From: Sphingobium wenxiniae
GTDB lineage: Bacteria; Pseudomonadota; Alphaproteobacteria; Sphingomonadales; Sphingomonadaceae
Length of the DNA: 64,000 nucleotides
Assembly: GCF_007830065.1 (NCBI RefSeq)
Contig: NZ_VLKK01000002.1
Span: 124,001-188,000, forward strand
Reading direction: 5' to 3'
The notes below the pieces were generated by a model. The model did not search any database. It was not told the DNA's origin and saw only the letters and a program-made list of their open reading frames with translations. A program made the position numbers and the translations under genes. This document shows positions 1 to 8,485 of the stretch, piece by piece. Positions within the stretch are counted from its first letter, which is position 1; each line of letters begins with the position of its first letter.

Positions 1-607
1 CGGTCGGGACGATGAACATCGTGGCGCGGCTGTGCGGCGGCGCGTCGGGATCGGTCGCGGTCATCACGATCATGAATTCGGCGTGGTTGGCGTTGGACGC
101 GAACCATTTGTCGCCGGTGATCACCCAGTCGTCACCATCGCGGCGCGCGACGCAGCGCAAGTTGGTCGGGTCCGATCCGCCCTGCGGCTCGGTCATCGCG
201 AAGGTGGAGAACATATCGCCGTCGAGCACGGGCTGGAGATATCTGGCCTTCTGCTCCTCGGTCCCGAACATGGCGAGGATTTCCATATTGCCGGTGTCCG
301 GTCCCTGGCAGCCGAATATCACCGGCCCGAAAGCCGATGTGCCGAACATCTCGTTGATATAGGTGAGCTTGACCGCGCCGAAGCCTTTGCCGCCCAGATG
401 CGGGGGCAGATGCGCGGCCCACAGGCCCTGCTCCTTCACCTCCTGCTGGAGGCGCTTGATGATCTTGCGCAGCGGCTTGTTCTTGATGTCATAGGCCGCG
501 TCCTTGTCATAATCGTAGATGAATTCGAGGGGACGAACCTTGTTCTCGACAAAGTCCTTCATCCAGTCGAGCTTCTTCTGAAATTCCGGTTCTACGGTGA
601 AATCCAT
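1..607 (-). CDS. Acyl-CoA dehydrogenase, N-terminal part (runs off the window)
   Basis: Only about the first 202 codons are present; the gene continues beyond position 1. The ATG at 607 is the first codon. The N-terminal helical domain (residues ~1-130) is followed by the flavin/substrate motif FAMTEPQGGSDPTN (~137-149) and the start of the middle beta domain (WVITGDKWFASNA). These are typical of acyl-CoA dehydrogenases, which alpha,beta-dehydrogenate acyl-CoA with FAD. The gene starts 22 nt after the phosphotransferase gene 630-1700, on the same strand, so the two are probably co-transcribed. That pairing mirrors the fused kinase/dehydrogenase architecture of eukaryotic ACAD10/11. The catalytic-base region lies outside the window, so the substrate class cannot be judged. 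Confidence 0.92.
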   Translation of the reverse strand, partial: MDFTVEPEFQKKLDWMKDFVENKVRPLEFIYDYDKDAAYDIKNKPLRKIIKRLQQEVKEQGLWAAHLPPHLGGKGFGAVKLTYINEMFGTSAFGPVIFGCQGPDTGNMEILAMFGTEEQKARYLQPVLDGDMFSTFAMTEPQGGSDPTNLRCVARRDGDDWVITGDKWFASNANHAEFMIVMTATDPDAPPHSRATMFIVPT

Positions 608-629
608 CCTGCTTCTCCCAATGCAGATT

Positions 630-1700
630 TCAAGCGGCTGCGCGAGCGAGCGCTTCCGCCTCGCCGAGCAGGACGCGAACGAAGTTATCGAACCGCTTGC
701 CCTTTTCGGGCGGGGCGATGCCCACCGCCGCCTCGGCAACCTTATATTCTATGATGCAGGCCATGCGGAATTTCTGAAGCACGAGATAATAGTCGATCGC
801 CGACACGTCGCGCCCGGTCTTTTCCCCGAAATAATCCACCGCATCCTCGAAATAAGGGAATAACGCGGTGTCCAGATACGGCCGCGCGGGCTGCACGCCG
901 TCGCGGCGGCGCAACTGGCCGGCATAGGCGGCAAGATCAAGCATCGGGTCGCCGATCGTTGCCGTCTCCCAGTCGATGATAGCGGCAAGGCGCGCCGGCG
1001 GGCGATTGGCGAACATGACGTTGTTCATCGCATAGTCGCCATGCATCAGGCCGGGGCGGCCCGTGCCGGGTATGTTGGCGTTCAGCCAATCGGACACATA
1101 TGCCAGCCCCGGCAGGTCGCGCTTCTCGTAACCCGGATAACGCTGGGGATAGCTGTCGAGCTGGCCGCGCCATCGTTCGACCTGGCGCTCAAGGAATCGG
1201 TCCGGCTTGCCGAAGGTTTCCAGTCCCGCGGCCAGATAGTCCAGGTTCGCCATCTCAACGATGCCGTCGATCATCGCATAGCCGAGATAGTGAAGGTCCG
1301 GCCCGGTGAAGTCCGGCTTGTAGCTCATCTGATCCGTGATCGGACTGAGGTCCGCGGCCCAGCCGTCCACCTGATCCATGACGTAGAAGGGACCGCCAAG
1401 TATGGCGTTGTCATCGCAGAACCCATGGAAACCGGGATGCGGCACGCGCGATCCCGTCAATGCCTTCAGCACCGTCGCCTCGCGCTGGATCGCCTTCTCG
1501 CTCGCCGGCGGCGCGCGGTCGGGCGCCTTACGCAGGATGAGCGGGCGCAGGCCGTTTTCGCGGGCCAGCCGGACCACGATATTGCTCGTGCCGCCGCTGA
1601 CCGATTCGGTTTTCAGCACGCCTTCGCCCAGCGCAGGAATATTGGCCTGCAACCAGGCATCCAGGCGCTCACGCTCTTCGGGTTGAAATGGTGCGCTCAT
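630..1700 (-). CDS. Phosphotransferase family protein (APH/ACAD10-like kinase)
   Basis: This 356-residue protein has the aminoglycoside-phosphotransferase (protein-kinase-like) fold. It shows a Brenner-type catalytic loop MHGDYAMNNVMF (HGD at ~220-222) and a metal-binding IDWETATIGDP (DWE at ~243-245) in place of DFG. The N-terminal lobe has the usual GGTSN segment at ~37-40. The ATG at 1700 has a GAGGAG ribosome site just upstream. Stand-alone kinases of this family next to an acyl-CoA dehydrogenase are widespread in lipid-degrading bacteria. In LvaA and ACAD10/11 the kinase phosphorylates a hydroxyacyl-CoA, but that role is only inferred here. The following gene (607 and down) is such a dehydrogenase. 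Confidence 0.88.
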   Translation of the reverse strand: MSAPFQPEERERLDAWLQANIPALGEGVLKTESVSGGTSNIVVRLARENGLRPLILRKAPDRAPPASEKAIQREATVLKALTGSRVPHPGFHGFCDDNAILGGPFYVMDQVDGWAADLSPITDQMSYKPDFTGPDLHYLGYAMIDGIVEMANLDYLAAGLETFGKPDRFLERQVERWRGQLDSYPQRYPGYEKRDLPGLAYVSDWLNANIPGTGRPGLMHGDYAMNNVMFANRPPARLAAIIDWETATIGDPMLDLAAYAGQLRRRDGVQPARPYLDTALFPYFEDAVDYFGEKTGRDVSAIDYYLVLQKFRMACIIEYKVAEAAVGIAPPEKGKRFDNFVRVLLGEAEALARAAA

Positions 1701-1918
1701 GCTTGTCTCCTCGGGAAGACAAGGAGCATTACGCTGGACATATGTCTATCCAAATATGCAATCCATCATGTGAGCGATCACGCAGGACGTCCGGGCGTGC
1801 CGGTCGGCGCTCCCGCTCACCCAATCGCCGTGCGCAACCCAGGCTGAAATTGACGGCATGCCTCTTGTGGCATAACTAAACTCAATCGTTCAGTAATGGC
1901 GGAGAGGAGAACAGGGCC

Positions 1919-2146
1919 ATGAAGATAGTGATCGACCGCCAGGGCTGCGTTGGCCATGCCCGCTGCCAGGCTGTAGCGCCGGAACTCTATGCCCTTGACG
2001 AGGTGGGCTATATCGACACCGACGGGTTCGATGTGCCCGTGGGCATGGAAGGTCCGGCGCGCAACGGCGCCAAGGCCTGCCCGGAACGAATCATCCGCAC
2101 GATCGACGATCCCAGCGGCAAGGTGTGGCCGCCGGAAAAGGCGTAG
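1919..2146 (+). CDS. Ferredoxin, [3Fe-4S]-type
   Basis: A 75-residue acidic ferredoxin with cluster ligands C10, C16 and a C54-P pair. The second ligand position of a normal CxxCxxC motif is His13 (CVGHARC), the pattern of the single-cluster ferredoxins that feed electrons to bacterial P450s and some Rieske enzymes. It is preceded by a strong GGAGAGGAG site. It stands alone on this strand between the minus-strand phosphotransferase and a TetR gene; no ferredoxin reductase is visible nearby. The obvious candidate partner in the window is the P450 at 8486-9709, 6.3 kb away. Confidence 0.9.
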   Translation: MKIVIDRQGCVGHARCQAVAPELYALDEVGYIDTDGFDVPVGMEGPARNGAKACPERIIRTIDDPSGKVWPPEKA

Positions 2147-2239
2147 CCCGGCCCGCCCGCCGCTCCGCCGATGCGCGCGGCATATACGGGGGCAGAACAG
2201 CATGGCGAGCGACCGATCGGCGCAGCGCGACTGCTGACA

Positions 2240-2908
2240 TCACCAATCCGCCATATGCGCGAAACCGGTTTCCGGAATGTTCGGCGCACGAAGCGCCGCC
2301 TCCGCCATGACGATCGCATCCAGAAACTGCTGCCCCTCGCTCTCCTCACTGACAATGCCCTCCTTTTCCAGCAGGTCCAGTGACGAAACGATCATGTTCG
2401 TGCAGATTTTCATGCGCGCCTTAAACAGCTGCGGGTCGATGGCCAGGCAATCGCGGATCATGCGAATGATCCGTCTGGTTGTCGGATATTCGTCGCCCAG
2501 ACTGTATCTCTGCCAGGCCGAACCGGACCGGAAAATACCGCCTATGAATGCCGCATAGCTGCGCTGTCCGTCAGAGTTGCGCTGCTGGACGACGGGATGG
2601 AACATGATGAACAGCAGGTCGCGCAGGGAAGCGGGTTCGCCGCTCTCTTCCCATCCCCGCAACATGCGCGTCCGGACGGCTTCTATGTCGGGCAGGCGGT
2701 GGCTTATGACCGCCGCGACCAGCGCCTCCTTATTGCCGAAATGATAGCCGACCGCATTGGTGTTGGCCGAGCCGGAGGCGGTGCCGATCTGGCGGAGCGA
2801 AGCACCGTTGACGCCATGTTCGGCGAACAATATTTCCGCCGCCTCGATGATCGCGATACGAGTCGCTTCACCGCGCCCGCTCCGCCGCTGCTTGAATCCG
2901 ATGGACAT
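2240..2908 (-). CDS. TetR/AcrR family transcriptional regulator
   Basis: About 222 residues. The N-terminal ~60 residues form a TetR helix-turn-helix: an AAEILFAEHGVNGASLRQIG segment followed by the recognition-helix end NAVGYHFGNKEAL. The rest is an all-helical ligand/dimerisation domain without a recognisable specificity signature. The reading frame extends to a TTG at 2929, but the ATG at 2908 has an AGGCGG at suitable spacing and is preferred. It is divergent from the hotdog-fold gene at 3104 and probably controls that gene and/or neighbouring acyl-CoA genes; this is inferred from position only. Confidence 0.88.
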   Translation of the reverse strand: MSIGFKQRRSGRGEATRIAIIEAAEILFAEHGVNGASLRQIGTASGSANTNAVGYHFGNKEALVAAVISHRLPDIEAVRTRMLRGWEESGEPASLRDLLFIMFHPVVQQRNSDGQRSYAAFIGGIFRSGSAWQRYSLGDEYPTTRRIIRMIRDCLAIDPQLFKARMKICTNMIVSSLDLLEKEGIVSEESEGQQFLDAIVMAEAALRAPNIPETGFAHMADW

Positions 2909-3103
2909 GCCATTCCGCCTATCGGCCAAACATGTCGTCGATCAAGGATGAAATGCCGGGACAAACCCGATCGGTCTTCCGACACGATCCGCAAGCGAAT
3001 CTGGGCGGAATAGGATATCATGGTTCCGGCGCACCCTTGACTCCGGCACGGGTGAGAGGGCCTATTCGCCGCGATATCCAAATGGTGACAAAGGAGAGGC
3101 CGG

Positions 3104-3943
3104 ATGAACGGCGGCAGCGGTGATCTTCGCGAGGCGACCAACGACGATTTCTGGGACCGCCTCAATGAGGCGATGGGGGAGGACGGACTCCTCACCTACC
3201 GCTATCTGGGCCGCAAGTCGCAGGACATGCACGACCTGCCCATCGGCACCATGAAGATACGGTCCGACATGCGCGACTGGCACGGCGGCATCCGTCCCGC
3301 CGCGCTCGCCATTGCCACGGCGGAGACGGGGTTCAGCGACTTCAACGCGGTCCCCGCTCCGGTTTCGGCGGGCCTCAGCATCGTCGATCCAGGCATCGAC
3401 GTGAAGACGGTGACAATGCAGCAGCGGACGCTGCGCCTTGGCCGGAACCTGGGCTTCAGCCGCACCGTCGTCGCCGACCAGGACAATCCCCACCGGATCA
3501 TTGCGCTGACGCGCGGCATCGGCATCAAGCTGGGCGAAGCGCCGGCGGAGGGCGGCAAGCCCTTCCCTCTGCCCGATGACATGGAGGATCGCGATCTTCC
3601 GCCGCTGGTAAAGGTGTTCGGCGGCTGGCAGGACGATAGAGGCTCGTGGCGCCTGCCCGCCCTGACCGCCGGCAGCCGTTCGACCAGCGGGTCGCTGCAC
3701 CTTGGCCCCATCCATGTCCTGTTCGACGCGGCGGCTGACGACCTCGCCCGCGAATCAGGCCAGCGGGTCGTCGATTGGGAGGTGATGTTCGTGTCCGCGG
3801 GGACGACAGGTCCATTCCGCGTCGACGTGACTCCGTTTTCCTCCTCGGGCCGGGTCGGCGCGGCGGAATTGTCGCTGATCGACGAAGGGCGCGACGGACG
3901 GCTGGTCGCATCCGGATCGGCGGCGTTCGGGCCGATTATATAG
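3104..3943 (+). CDS. Double-hotdog acyl-CoA thioesterase-like protein
   Basis: A 279-residue cytosolic protein without membrane segments. Two similar halves can be seen. The first contains IGTMKIRSDMRDWHGGIRPA (~residues 46-65). The second contains GSLHLGPIHVLFDAAADD (~197-214), each followed by beta-rich sequence with a long central helix, as in PaaI/thioesterase-superfamily hotdog repeats. A role in hydrolysing or hydrating a CoA thioester fits the neighbourhood but is not proven, because hotdog proteins also include dehydratases. A clear AAGGAG ribosome site precedes the ATG. It converges on the thiolase gene 3973-5169. Confidence 0.6.
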   Translation: MNGGSGDLREATNDDFWDRLNEAMGEDGLLTYRYLGRKSQDMHDLPIGTMKIRSDMRDWHGGIRPAALAIATAETGFSDFNAVPAPVSAGLSIVDPGIDVKTVTMQQRTLRLGRNLGFSRTVVADQDNPHRIIALTRGIGIKLGEAPAEGGKPFPLPDDMEDRDLPPLVKVFGGWQDDRGSWRLPALTAGSRSTSGSLHLGPIHVLFDAAADDLARESGQRVVDWEVMFVSAGTTGPFRVDVTPFSSSGRVGAAELSLIDEGRDGRLVASGSAAFGPII

Positions 3944-3972
3944 GCCGCGCCCTTCGTCCTTTCCCGATTTCG

Positions 3973-5169
3973 TCAGGCGCGCTCGAAGATCGCCGCAATG
4001 CCTTGTCCGCCGCCGATGCACATCGTTTCCAGCGCGTAGCGTCCCTTGCGCCGCTCCAGTTCGTTGAGCATCGTCGCAAGGATACGGCCGCCGGTGGCGC
4101 CGATGGGGTGCCCCAGCGAAATACCGGAGCCGTTGACGTTGAACTTGTCGGGATCGTGCCAGTTCCATCCCTTGAGCACCGCCAGCACCTGCGCCGCGAA
4201 CGCTTCGTTCAGTTCGACCAGGTCCATCTGGTCAAGCGACAGCCCGGTTTTCCTGAGCAGCTTTTCCGTCGCGGGCACGGGACCGATGCCCATGCGCGAC
4301 GGCTCGCAGCCGGCGAGCGCCCAGTTCACGAAAAAAGCCATGGGTTCGAGTTTCAGCTCGTCCAGCAGATCCTCCGCCACGACGAGGCAGGCCGAAGCTG
4401 CGTCATTCTGCTGGCTGCTGTTGCCCGCGGTGGTGACGCCGCCTTCATGGACCACACGCAGCTTGGCGAGCGCCTCCATGCTGCTGTCGCCGCGAATGCC
4501 CTCGTCCCGGTCGAAGATGATGGGATCGCCCTTGCGCTGCGGCACGGGAACCGGGACCAGTTCGTTGGCGAACTTGCCCTCGGCCCAGGCGGCGGCGGCC
4601 CGCTGCTGGCTGCGCACGGCATATTCGTCCGCCTCCTCGCGGGTGATGCCATAATCCTTTGCCAGATTGTCGGCGGTTTCCATCATGCTCCGGATAACCC
4701 CGAAGCGCCATTCGGGCTGCGAGCGGACGCGGCCGCGTTCCAGTCGATCATAGAGCGTCACGCTGCCGGCCCGCGAGCCCCAGCGCTGCGTGGTCGAATA
4801 GAATTCGCAATTGCTCATCGATTCGGCGCCGCCCGCTATCACCACATCGGCCGCGCCCGTCTGCACCATCATCGCGGCGGTGGAGATCGCCATCAGGCCG
4901 CTGCCGCAGCGGCGCTCCATCTCCATGCCCGCCACGCTGATCGGCAGCCCCGCGTTCAGCGCGCACCAGCGGCCCAGCGCGGGCGCTTCCCCGCTGCCAT
5001 AGGCATGGCCGAAGACGACATCCTCGATCCGCTCCGGATCGATGCCCGTCCGCTCCACCAGCGCCTTGATGACGATGGTGCCCAGGTCTTCCATCTTCAG
5101 CGGCCTCAGCGCGCCACCGAAGGCGCCCACGGCGGTCCTGAGGGGGGATACGATTGCTGCACGTCTCAC
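3973..5169 (-). CDS. Thiolase (acetyl-CoA acyltransferase)
   Basis: A 398-residue enzyme of normal thiolase length. The nucleophile is C88 in MERRCGSGL, the activating His is H354 in SLGHPIGATGG, and the second catalytic Cys is C384 in MCIGGGQG. All three are intact, so it should cleave 3-ketoacyl-CoA with CoA or condense acyl-CoAs. Translation probably starts at a GTG (5169), 9 nt after an AGGAGA. It follows the CoA-transferase (5266-6516) and the SDR (6532-7200) on the same strand, so the three likely form one operon for the end steps of an acyl-CoA degradation route. The acyl chain length it prefers cannot be read from the sequence. Confidence 0.93.
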   Translation of the reverse strand: MRRAAIVSPLRTAVGAFGGALRPLKMEDLGTIVIKALVERTGIDPERIEDVVFGHAYGSGEAPALGRWCALNAGLPISVAGMEMERRCGSGLMAISTAAMMVQTGAADVVIAGGAESMSNCEFYSTTQRWGSRAGSVTLYDRLERGRVRSQPEWRFGVIRSMMETADNLAKDYGITREEADEYAVRSQQRAAAAWAEGKFANELVPVPVPQRKGDPIIFDRDEGIRGDSSMEALAKLRVVHEGGVTTAGNSSQQNDAASACLVVAEDLLDELKLEPMAFFVNWALAGCEPSRMGIGPVPATEKLLRKTGLSLDQMDLVELNEAFAAQVLAVLKGWNWHDPDKFNVNGSGISLGHPIGATGGRILATMLNELERRKGRYALETMCIGGGQGIAAIFERA

Positions 5170-5265
5170 GGGTCTTGTCTCCTGTTGGGTCGGGCTGCGT
5201 CACGAAAGCCGATATAGGGAGCAGCTACAGCCGAAACCGCCGCTCATCCAGCAAAGATGAGATGA

Positions 5266-6516
5266 TTATCGAAAGGTCGCTCGCAAGTTACGCCATCCCT
5301 CCGCCAATTCCGCCTGAAATTCGGGAGCGGCGATGGCGATCAGGGCCTCGGCACGCTGATCCATGCCCTTGTCGCGCAATTCCGCTACCCCATGCTCCGT
5401 CACGACGGTATCGATGTCCGACCGGGCGATGCCCACGCTGGGTTTGTCCAGCCGCGCGACGATACGCGACAATGTCCCGCGTTTCGCGGTGGCGGGCAGC
5501 GCGATGATGGAACGGCCCCCGGGCGAGAAGGTGGCCGCGCGCATGAAATCCGGCCCGCCGCCTACACCGCTCGACAAGGCGGCGCCCTGCCACTCGACAT
5601 TGATCTGTCCGAACAGGTCGACTTCCAGCGCTCCATTGACGCTGGTGAGGCGCGGCAACGCGACCAGCGCGGGAAGCCCGTGCGTCTCGAAGGTGGTGGC
5701 AAAGCCGACAAGATCCGACCCGGCCAGATCGTCGTACAAGGCCCGCGTGCCATAGGCGATTCCGGCGAGATGGCGGGCATCCTCCGCAAGTGCGCCGGCG
5801 TCACGCAGATCGAGCAGCCAATCATTCACCATTCCCGATCGCAGCACCAGACCGCGATGACCGCGCAAATATTTCCAGATCGCACCGGGCGCGCCACCGA
5901 TACCCGTCTGGATATGCGCACCATCGGGGACAAGCGCCGCGACCTTGGCGGCGATTGCCTCCACTTCCTCATTGGATGCCGCCGGCGCCGCCTCCACCAA
6001 CGGGCCGTCCAGCGTGACGACGACGTCCGCGTCCGCCAGCGGGAGCGACAGGGCGCGGGGCAGGCGCGGCATGGAAGGATTGACGAGCAATATCTTCACC
6101 GCTGCCTGCGGCCAGATCAAGGGCGCGAAGTCGCTGGCAATACCAAGCGAACAGAGGCCGTTGGCGTCGGGGGGGGCCACATGGGCGATGGCAACATCGC
6201 AGCGCGTCGCCTGGAACTGCTGCGCGATGCCCCAATAGGTACGCGGGATCAGCGACACCTGCCCGCGCTTGAAACTTTCCCGCATGCAGCCGGGCAGGAG
6301 GAAGGTCGTGGCGGTGCCGTCAGCCGCGAGACCGCCATAATCCAGCGCCTCGTTCATGCCCGGAACGAGGCAGCTGAGCAGGTGCACGCCGGCTGCGCGT
6401 TCGGGATCGCCCCCCAGCGCCGATGCAAGGGCAAGCGATTCTCCGGTCGCGCCCGGGAGATAAATGGTCCTGCCGGGCTGAAACTCCCGCCATATCGTAT
6501 CGAGTGCGTTTGCCAT
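5266..6516 (-). CDS. Acetyl-CoA hydrolase/transferase family CoA-transferase
   Basis: 416 residues, similar to the 4-hydroxybutyrate CoA-transferase / acetyl-CoA hydrolase family. The conserved block NGALEVDLFGQINVEW (~residues 287-302) carries the Glu aligned with the catalytic glutamate of succinyl-CoA:acetate CoA-transferases (family block NTALEADIYGNVN). The C-terminal block has the usual GGGPDFMRAA and VTEHGVAELRDK motifs. The enzyme moves CoA between carboxylic acids, which would activate a substrate acid or recover CoA. It lies 15 nt after the SDR gene on the same strand. Whether it is a transferase or a hydrolase cannot be decided from the sequence. Confidence 0.87.
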   Translation of the reverse strand: MANALDTIWREFQPGRTIYLPGATGESLALASALGGDPERAAGVHLLSCLVPGMNEALDYGGLAADGTATTFLLPGCMRESFKRGQVSLIPRTYWGIAQQFQATRCDVAIAHVAPPDANGLCSLGIASDFAPLIWPQAAVKILLVNPSMPRLPRALSLPLADADVVVTLDGPLVEAAPAASNEEVEAIAAKVAALVPDGAHIQTGIGGAPGAIWKYLRGHRGLVLRSGMVNDWLLDLRDAGALAEDARHLAGIAYGTRALYDDLAGSDLVGFATTFETHGLPALVALPRLTSVNGALEVDLFGQINVEWQGAALSSGVGGGPDFMRAATFSPGGRSIIALPATAKRGTLSRIVARLDKPSVGIARSDIDTVVTEHGVAELRDKGMDQRAEALIAIAAPEFQAELAEGWRNLRATFR

Positions 6517-6531
6517 GGCTATCCGCGCGGG

Positions 6532-7200
6532 TCAGCCGGCCAGCGACAGCTTGATACCGACGCCCGTGATGCTGGCCGCCTCTTGGGAGAGCAGGAAGGC
6601 GATAACCTTCGCCGCGGACGACGGCTTCACCCAACTGGACGTGTCGGCGTCCGGCATGTCGGCCCGGTTGACGGGCGTGTCGATGATCGTGGGCAGCACC
6701 GCATTGACGCGGATGCCCTTTTCCCTCAGCTCCTCGGCAAGGCTCTCGGTCAGGGCGGCCACGCCTGCCTTGGATGCGGTATAGGGCGCCATGCCCGCGC
6801 CCGGGGCGGCAACCGCAGCCGCGCCGACATTCACGATGGCGCTGCCGGCCTTAAGATAGGGAAGCACGGCGCGCGAGGAGGCTATCGCGGTGCGCACGTT
6901 CATCCGATACATCCGGTCCCAGCTGTCCAGCGAGCCGCCGTCGACCAGTTCCCAGACGAAACCGCCCGCTACATTGACCAGGCCATCGATGCCGCCGAGC
7001 GCTTTGTCCGCCTTCGCATAGGCGGCCGACACCGCGGCTTCGTCGGCCAGGTCGCAGCCGCCGATCACCTCGGCGCCTTCAATCGCGCCGTTGGCGAAGT
7101 CGACCACGGCCACTTTGTGCCCGCGCGCGGCAAGCTCCGCGACAACGCCTCGGCCCAGGATACCCAGACCACCCGCCACGATCACATTCGCCATTGCCAT
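6532..7200 (-). CDS. Short-chain dehydrogenase/reductase
   Basis: 222-residue Rossmann-fold SDR. The N-terminal cofactor motif is GGLGILGRGV (~residues 10-19), and the catalytic YTASK lies in APYTASKAGVAALTESLAEE (Tyr ~151, Lys ~155). The protein is slightly shorter than the classical 250 residues. It is the first gene of a likely three-gene minus-strand operon with the CoA-transferase and thiolase, so a hydroxyacyl-CoA or secondary-alcohol oxidation just before thiolysis is plausible. It is divergent from the crotonase gene at 7349. Two in-frame ATG codons lie at the start, and the second (7194) is also well placed after GAAGGA. Confidence 0.85.
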   Translation of the reverse strand: MAMANVIVAGGLGILGRGVVAELAARGHKVAVVDFANGAIEGAEVIGGCDLADEAAVSAAYAKADKALGGIDGLVNVAGGFVWELVDGGSLDSWDRMYRMNVRTAIASSRAVLPYLKAGSAIVNVGAAAVAAPGAGMAPYTASKAGVAALTESLAEELREKGIRVNAVLPTIIDTPVNRADMPDADTSSWVKPSSAAKVIAFLLSQEAASITGVGIKLSLAG

Positions 7201-7348
7201 TCCTTCGCCTGCATGTCCAATGCGCGAAATAGCAGCGCTTCACCAAAGCGCCAAGCAGACGCCGCAAAGAGGCATCCGGCATCAAGATGGCGATGGTTTG
7301 CGCCGGAAATGCTATGACGGCCCTTGCAACAGCGGTGCGGGAGGATGC

Positions 7349-8341
7349 GTGCGAGTCGAAGCGGAAGGATTGGCAACCGGTCTCACACATTATGATCCGC
7401 TGTCGCTCGGTATCGCGCCGGGCGGCTGCGTCATCGTGGATTTCACGGCGTTCGACGGCGATCCCGCGGGGGTCGCGGCCCATGCCGAAGCCTGGCTCAA
7501 CCGCCTGCCTTGCCCATCGATCGCGCTGACGACGGAACGGGTCCGGCTCAAGGGGTTCGATCTTTCCCTTCCGACCCCTGGCGAGGTGGAGCGGCTCGAG
7601 GCCGTGGTTGCGGCCAACCCCGTCGCTTCGACGGTGCTGGTTCAAACATTGCGCCTGATCGAACAACTGCCGATGCAGGCCGGGCTTGTGGTCGAGTCCC
7701 TCGCCTTCGCCACGCTTCAGCAGGGTGAGGAATTTCGCTGCTGGCTGGCCGCGCTGCCGGAACAGGCGCAAACGCCTCTATCGAAGCCCGCCGACAGTCC
7801 GCCGCTGATCCTGGAGCGGCGGGATGACATGCTCGATATCCTCCTCAATCGCCCGGAAGGACGCAACGAGATCAACGTCGAGATGCGCGACGCCCTGTTC
7901 GAGGCATTTTCGCTGGCGGCGATGGACGACGATGTGAAACGCGTCCATGTACGGGGGGCCGGCGACAGTTTCAGCATCGGCGGGGCGTTGAGCGATTTCG
8001 GACGGGTCGGCAGCGGAGCGGCCGGCCATTTCATCCGTTCCGAGCGCCTGCCCGCGCGTATGCTCGCCGATCACGGCCACAAATATCATTTCCACCTGCA
8101 TGGCGCCTGCGTCGGCGCGGGCGTGGAAATCGCGGCTTTCGGCGGCCATGTGACGGCCACGCCGACCGCTTTCCTGCGCCTGCCCGAAGTCTCCATGGGC
8201 CTCATTCCCGGCGCGGGCGGATGTGTGAGCGTGACCAAGAGGATCGGGCGGCAGGGCGCCGCGTGGCTGATGATGACCGGCCAGCGCATCAGCGCGCGGA
8301 CGGCGCTAAAATGGGGGCTGATCGACGCGATCGAGAATTAG
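7349..8341 (+). CDS. Enoyl-CoA hydratase/isomerase family protein with N-terminal extension
   Basis: A 330-residue crotonase. The start is a GTG at 7349, four bases after GGAGG. The crotonase domain occupies the C-terminal ~200 residues and keeps both acid/base glutamates: GACVGAGVEIAAF (Glu144-type) and RLPEVSMGLIPGAGG (Glu164-type). The N-terminal ~120 residues are extra compared with a standard 260-residue hydratase. They look like a degenerate crotonase-like segment with no obvious active-site motif. The enzyme is predicted to hydrate or isomerise an enoyl-CoA. It is divergent from the SDR operon and is followed by the P450 gene on the same strand. Confidence 0.82.
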   Translation: MRVEAEGLATGLTHYDPLSLGIAPGGCVIVDFTAFDGDPAGVAAHAEAWLNRLPCPSIALTTERVRLKGFDLSLPTPGEVERLEAVVAANPVASTVLVQTLRLIEQLPMQAGLVVESLAFATLQQGEEFRCWLAALPEQAQTPLSKPADSPPLILERRDDMLDILLNRPEGRNEINVEMRDALFEAFSLAAMDDDVKRVHVRGAGDSFSIGGALSDFGRVGSGAAGHFIRSERLPARMLADHGHKYHFHLHGACVGAGVEIAAFGGHVTATPTAFLRLPEVSMGLIPGAGGCVSVTKRIGRQGAAWLMMTGQRISARTALKWGLIDAIEN

Positions 8342-8485
8342 CGGCGCGCGCCATGCCGACGATGCGCGCGCGCCAGGCTCTCGACCGGCGCACATATATG
8401 ACAACTTCTCAAAGGCCGATTTATCCCATTACATCGGTCGCCGGCCGCTGATATATTGGCCGCAAAAGCAGAACTGGGGAGGATT

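Noticed and set aside
1743..1752. TGTCTATCCA near the phosphotransferase start, similar to the hut operator
   Set aside because: One mismatch destroys the right arm of the dyad, and none of the adjacent genes belongs to histidine metabolism. It is best explained by chance.
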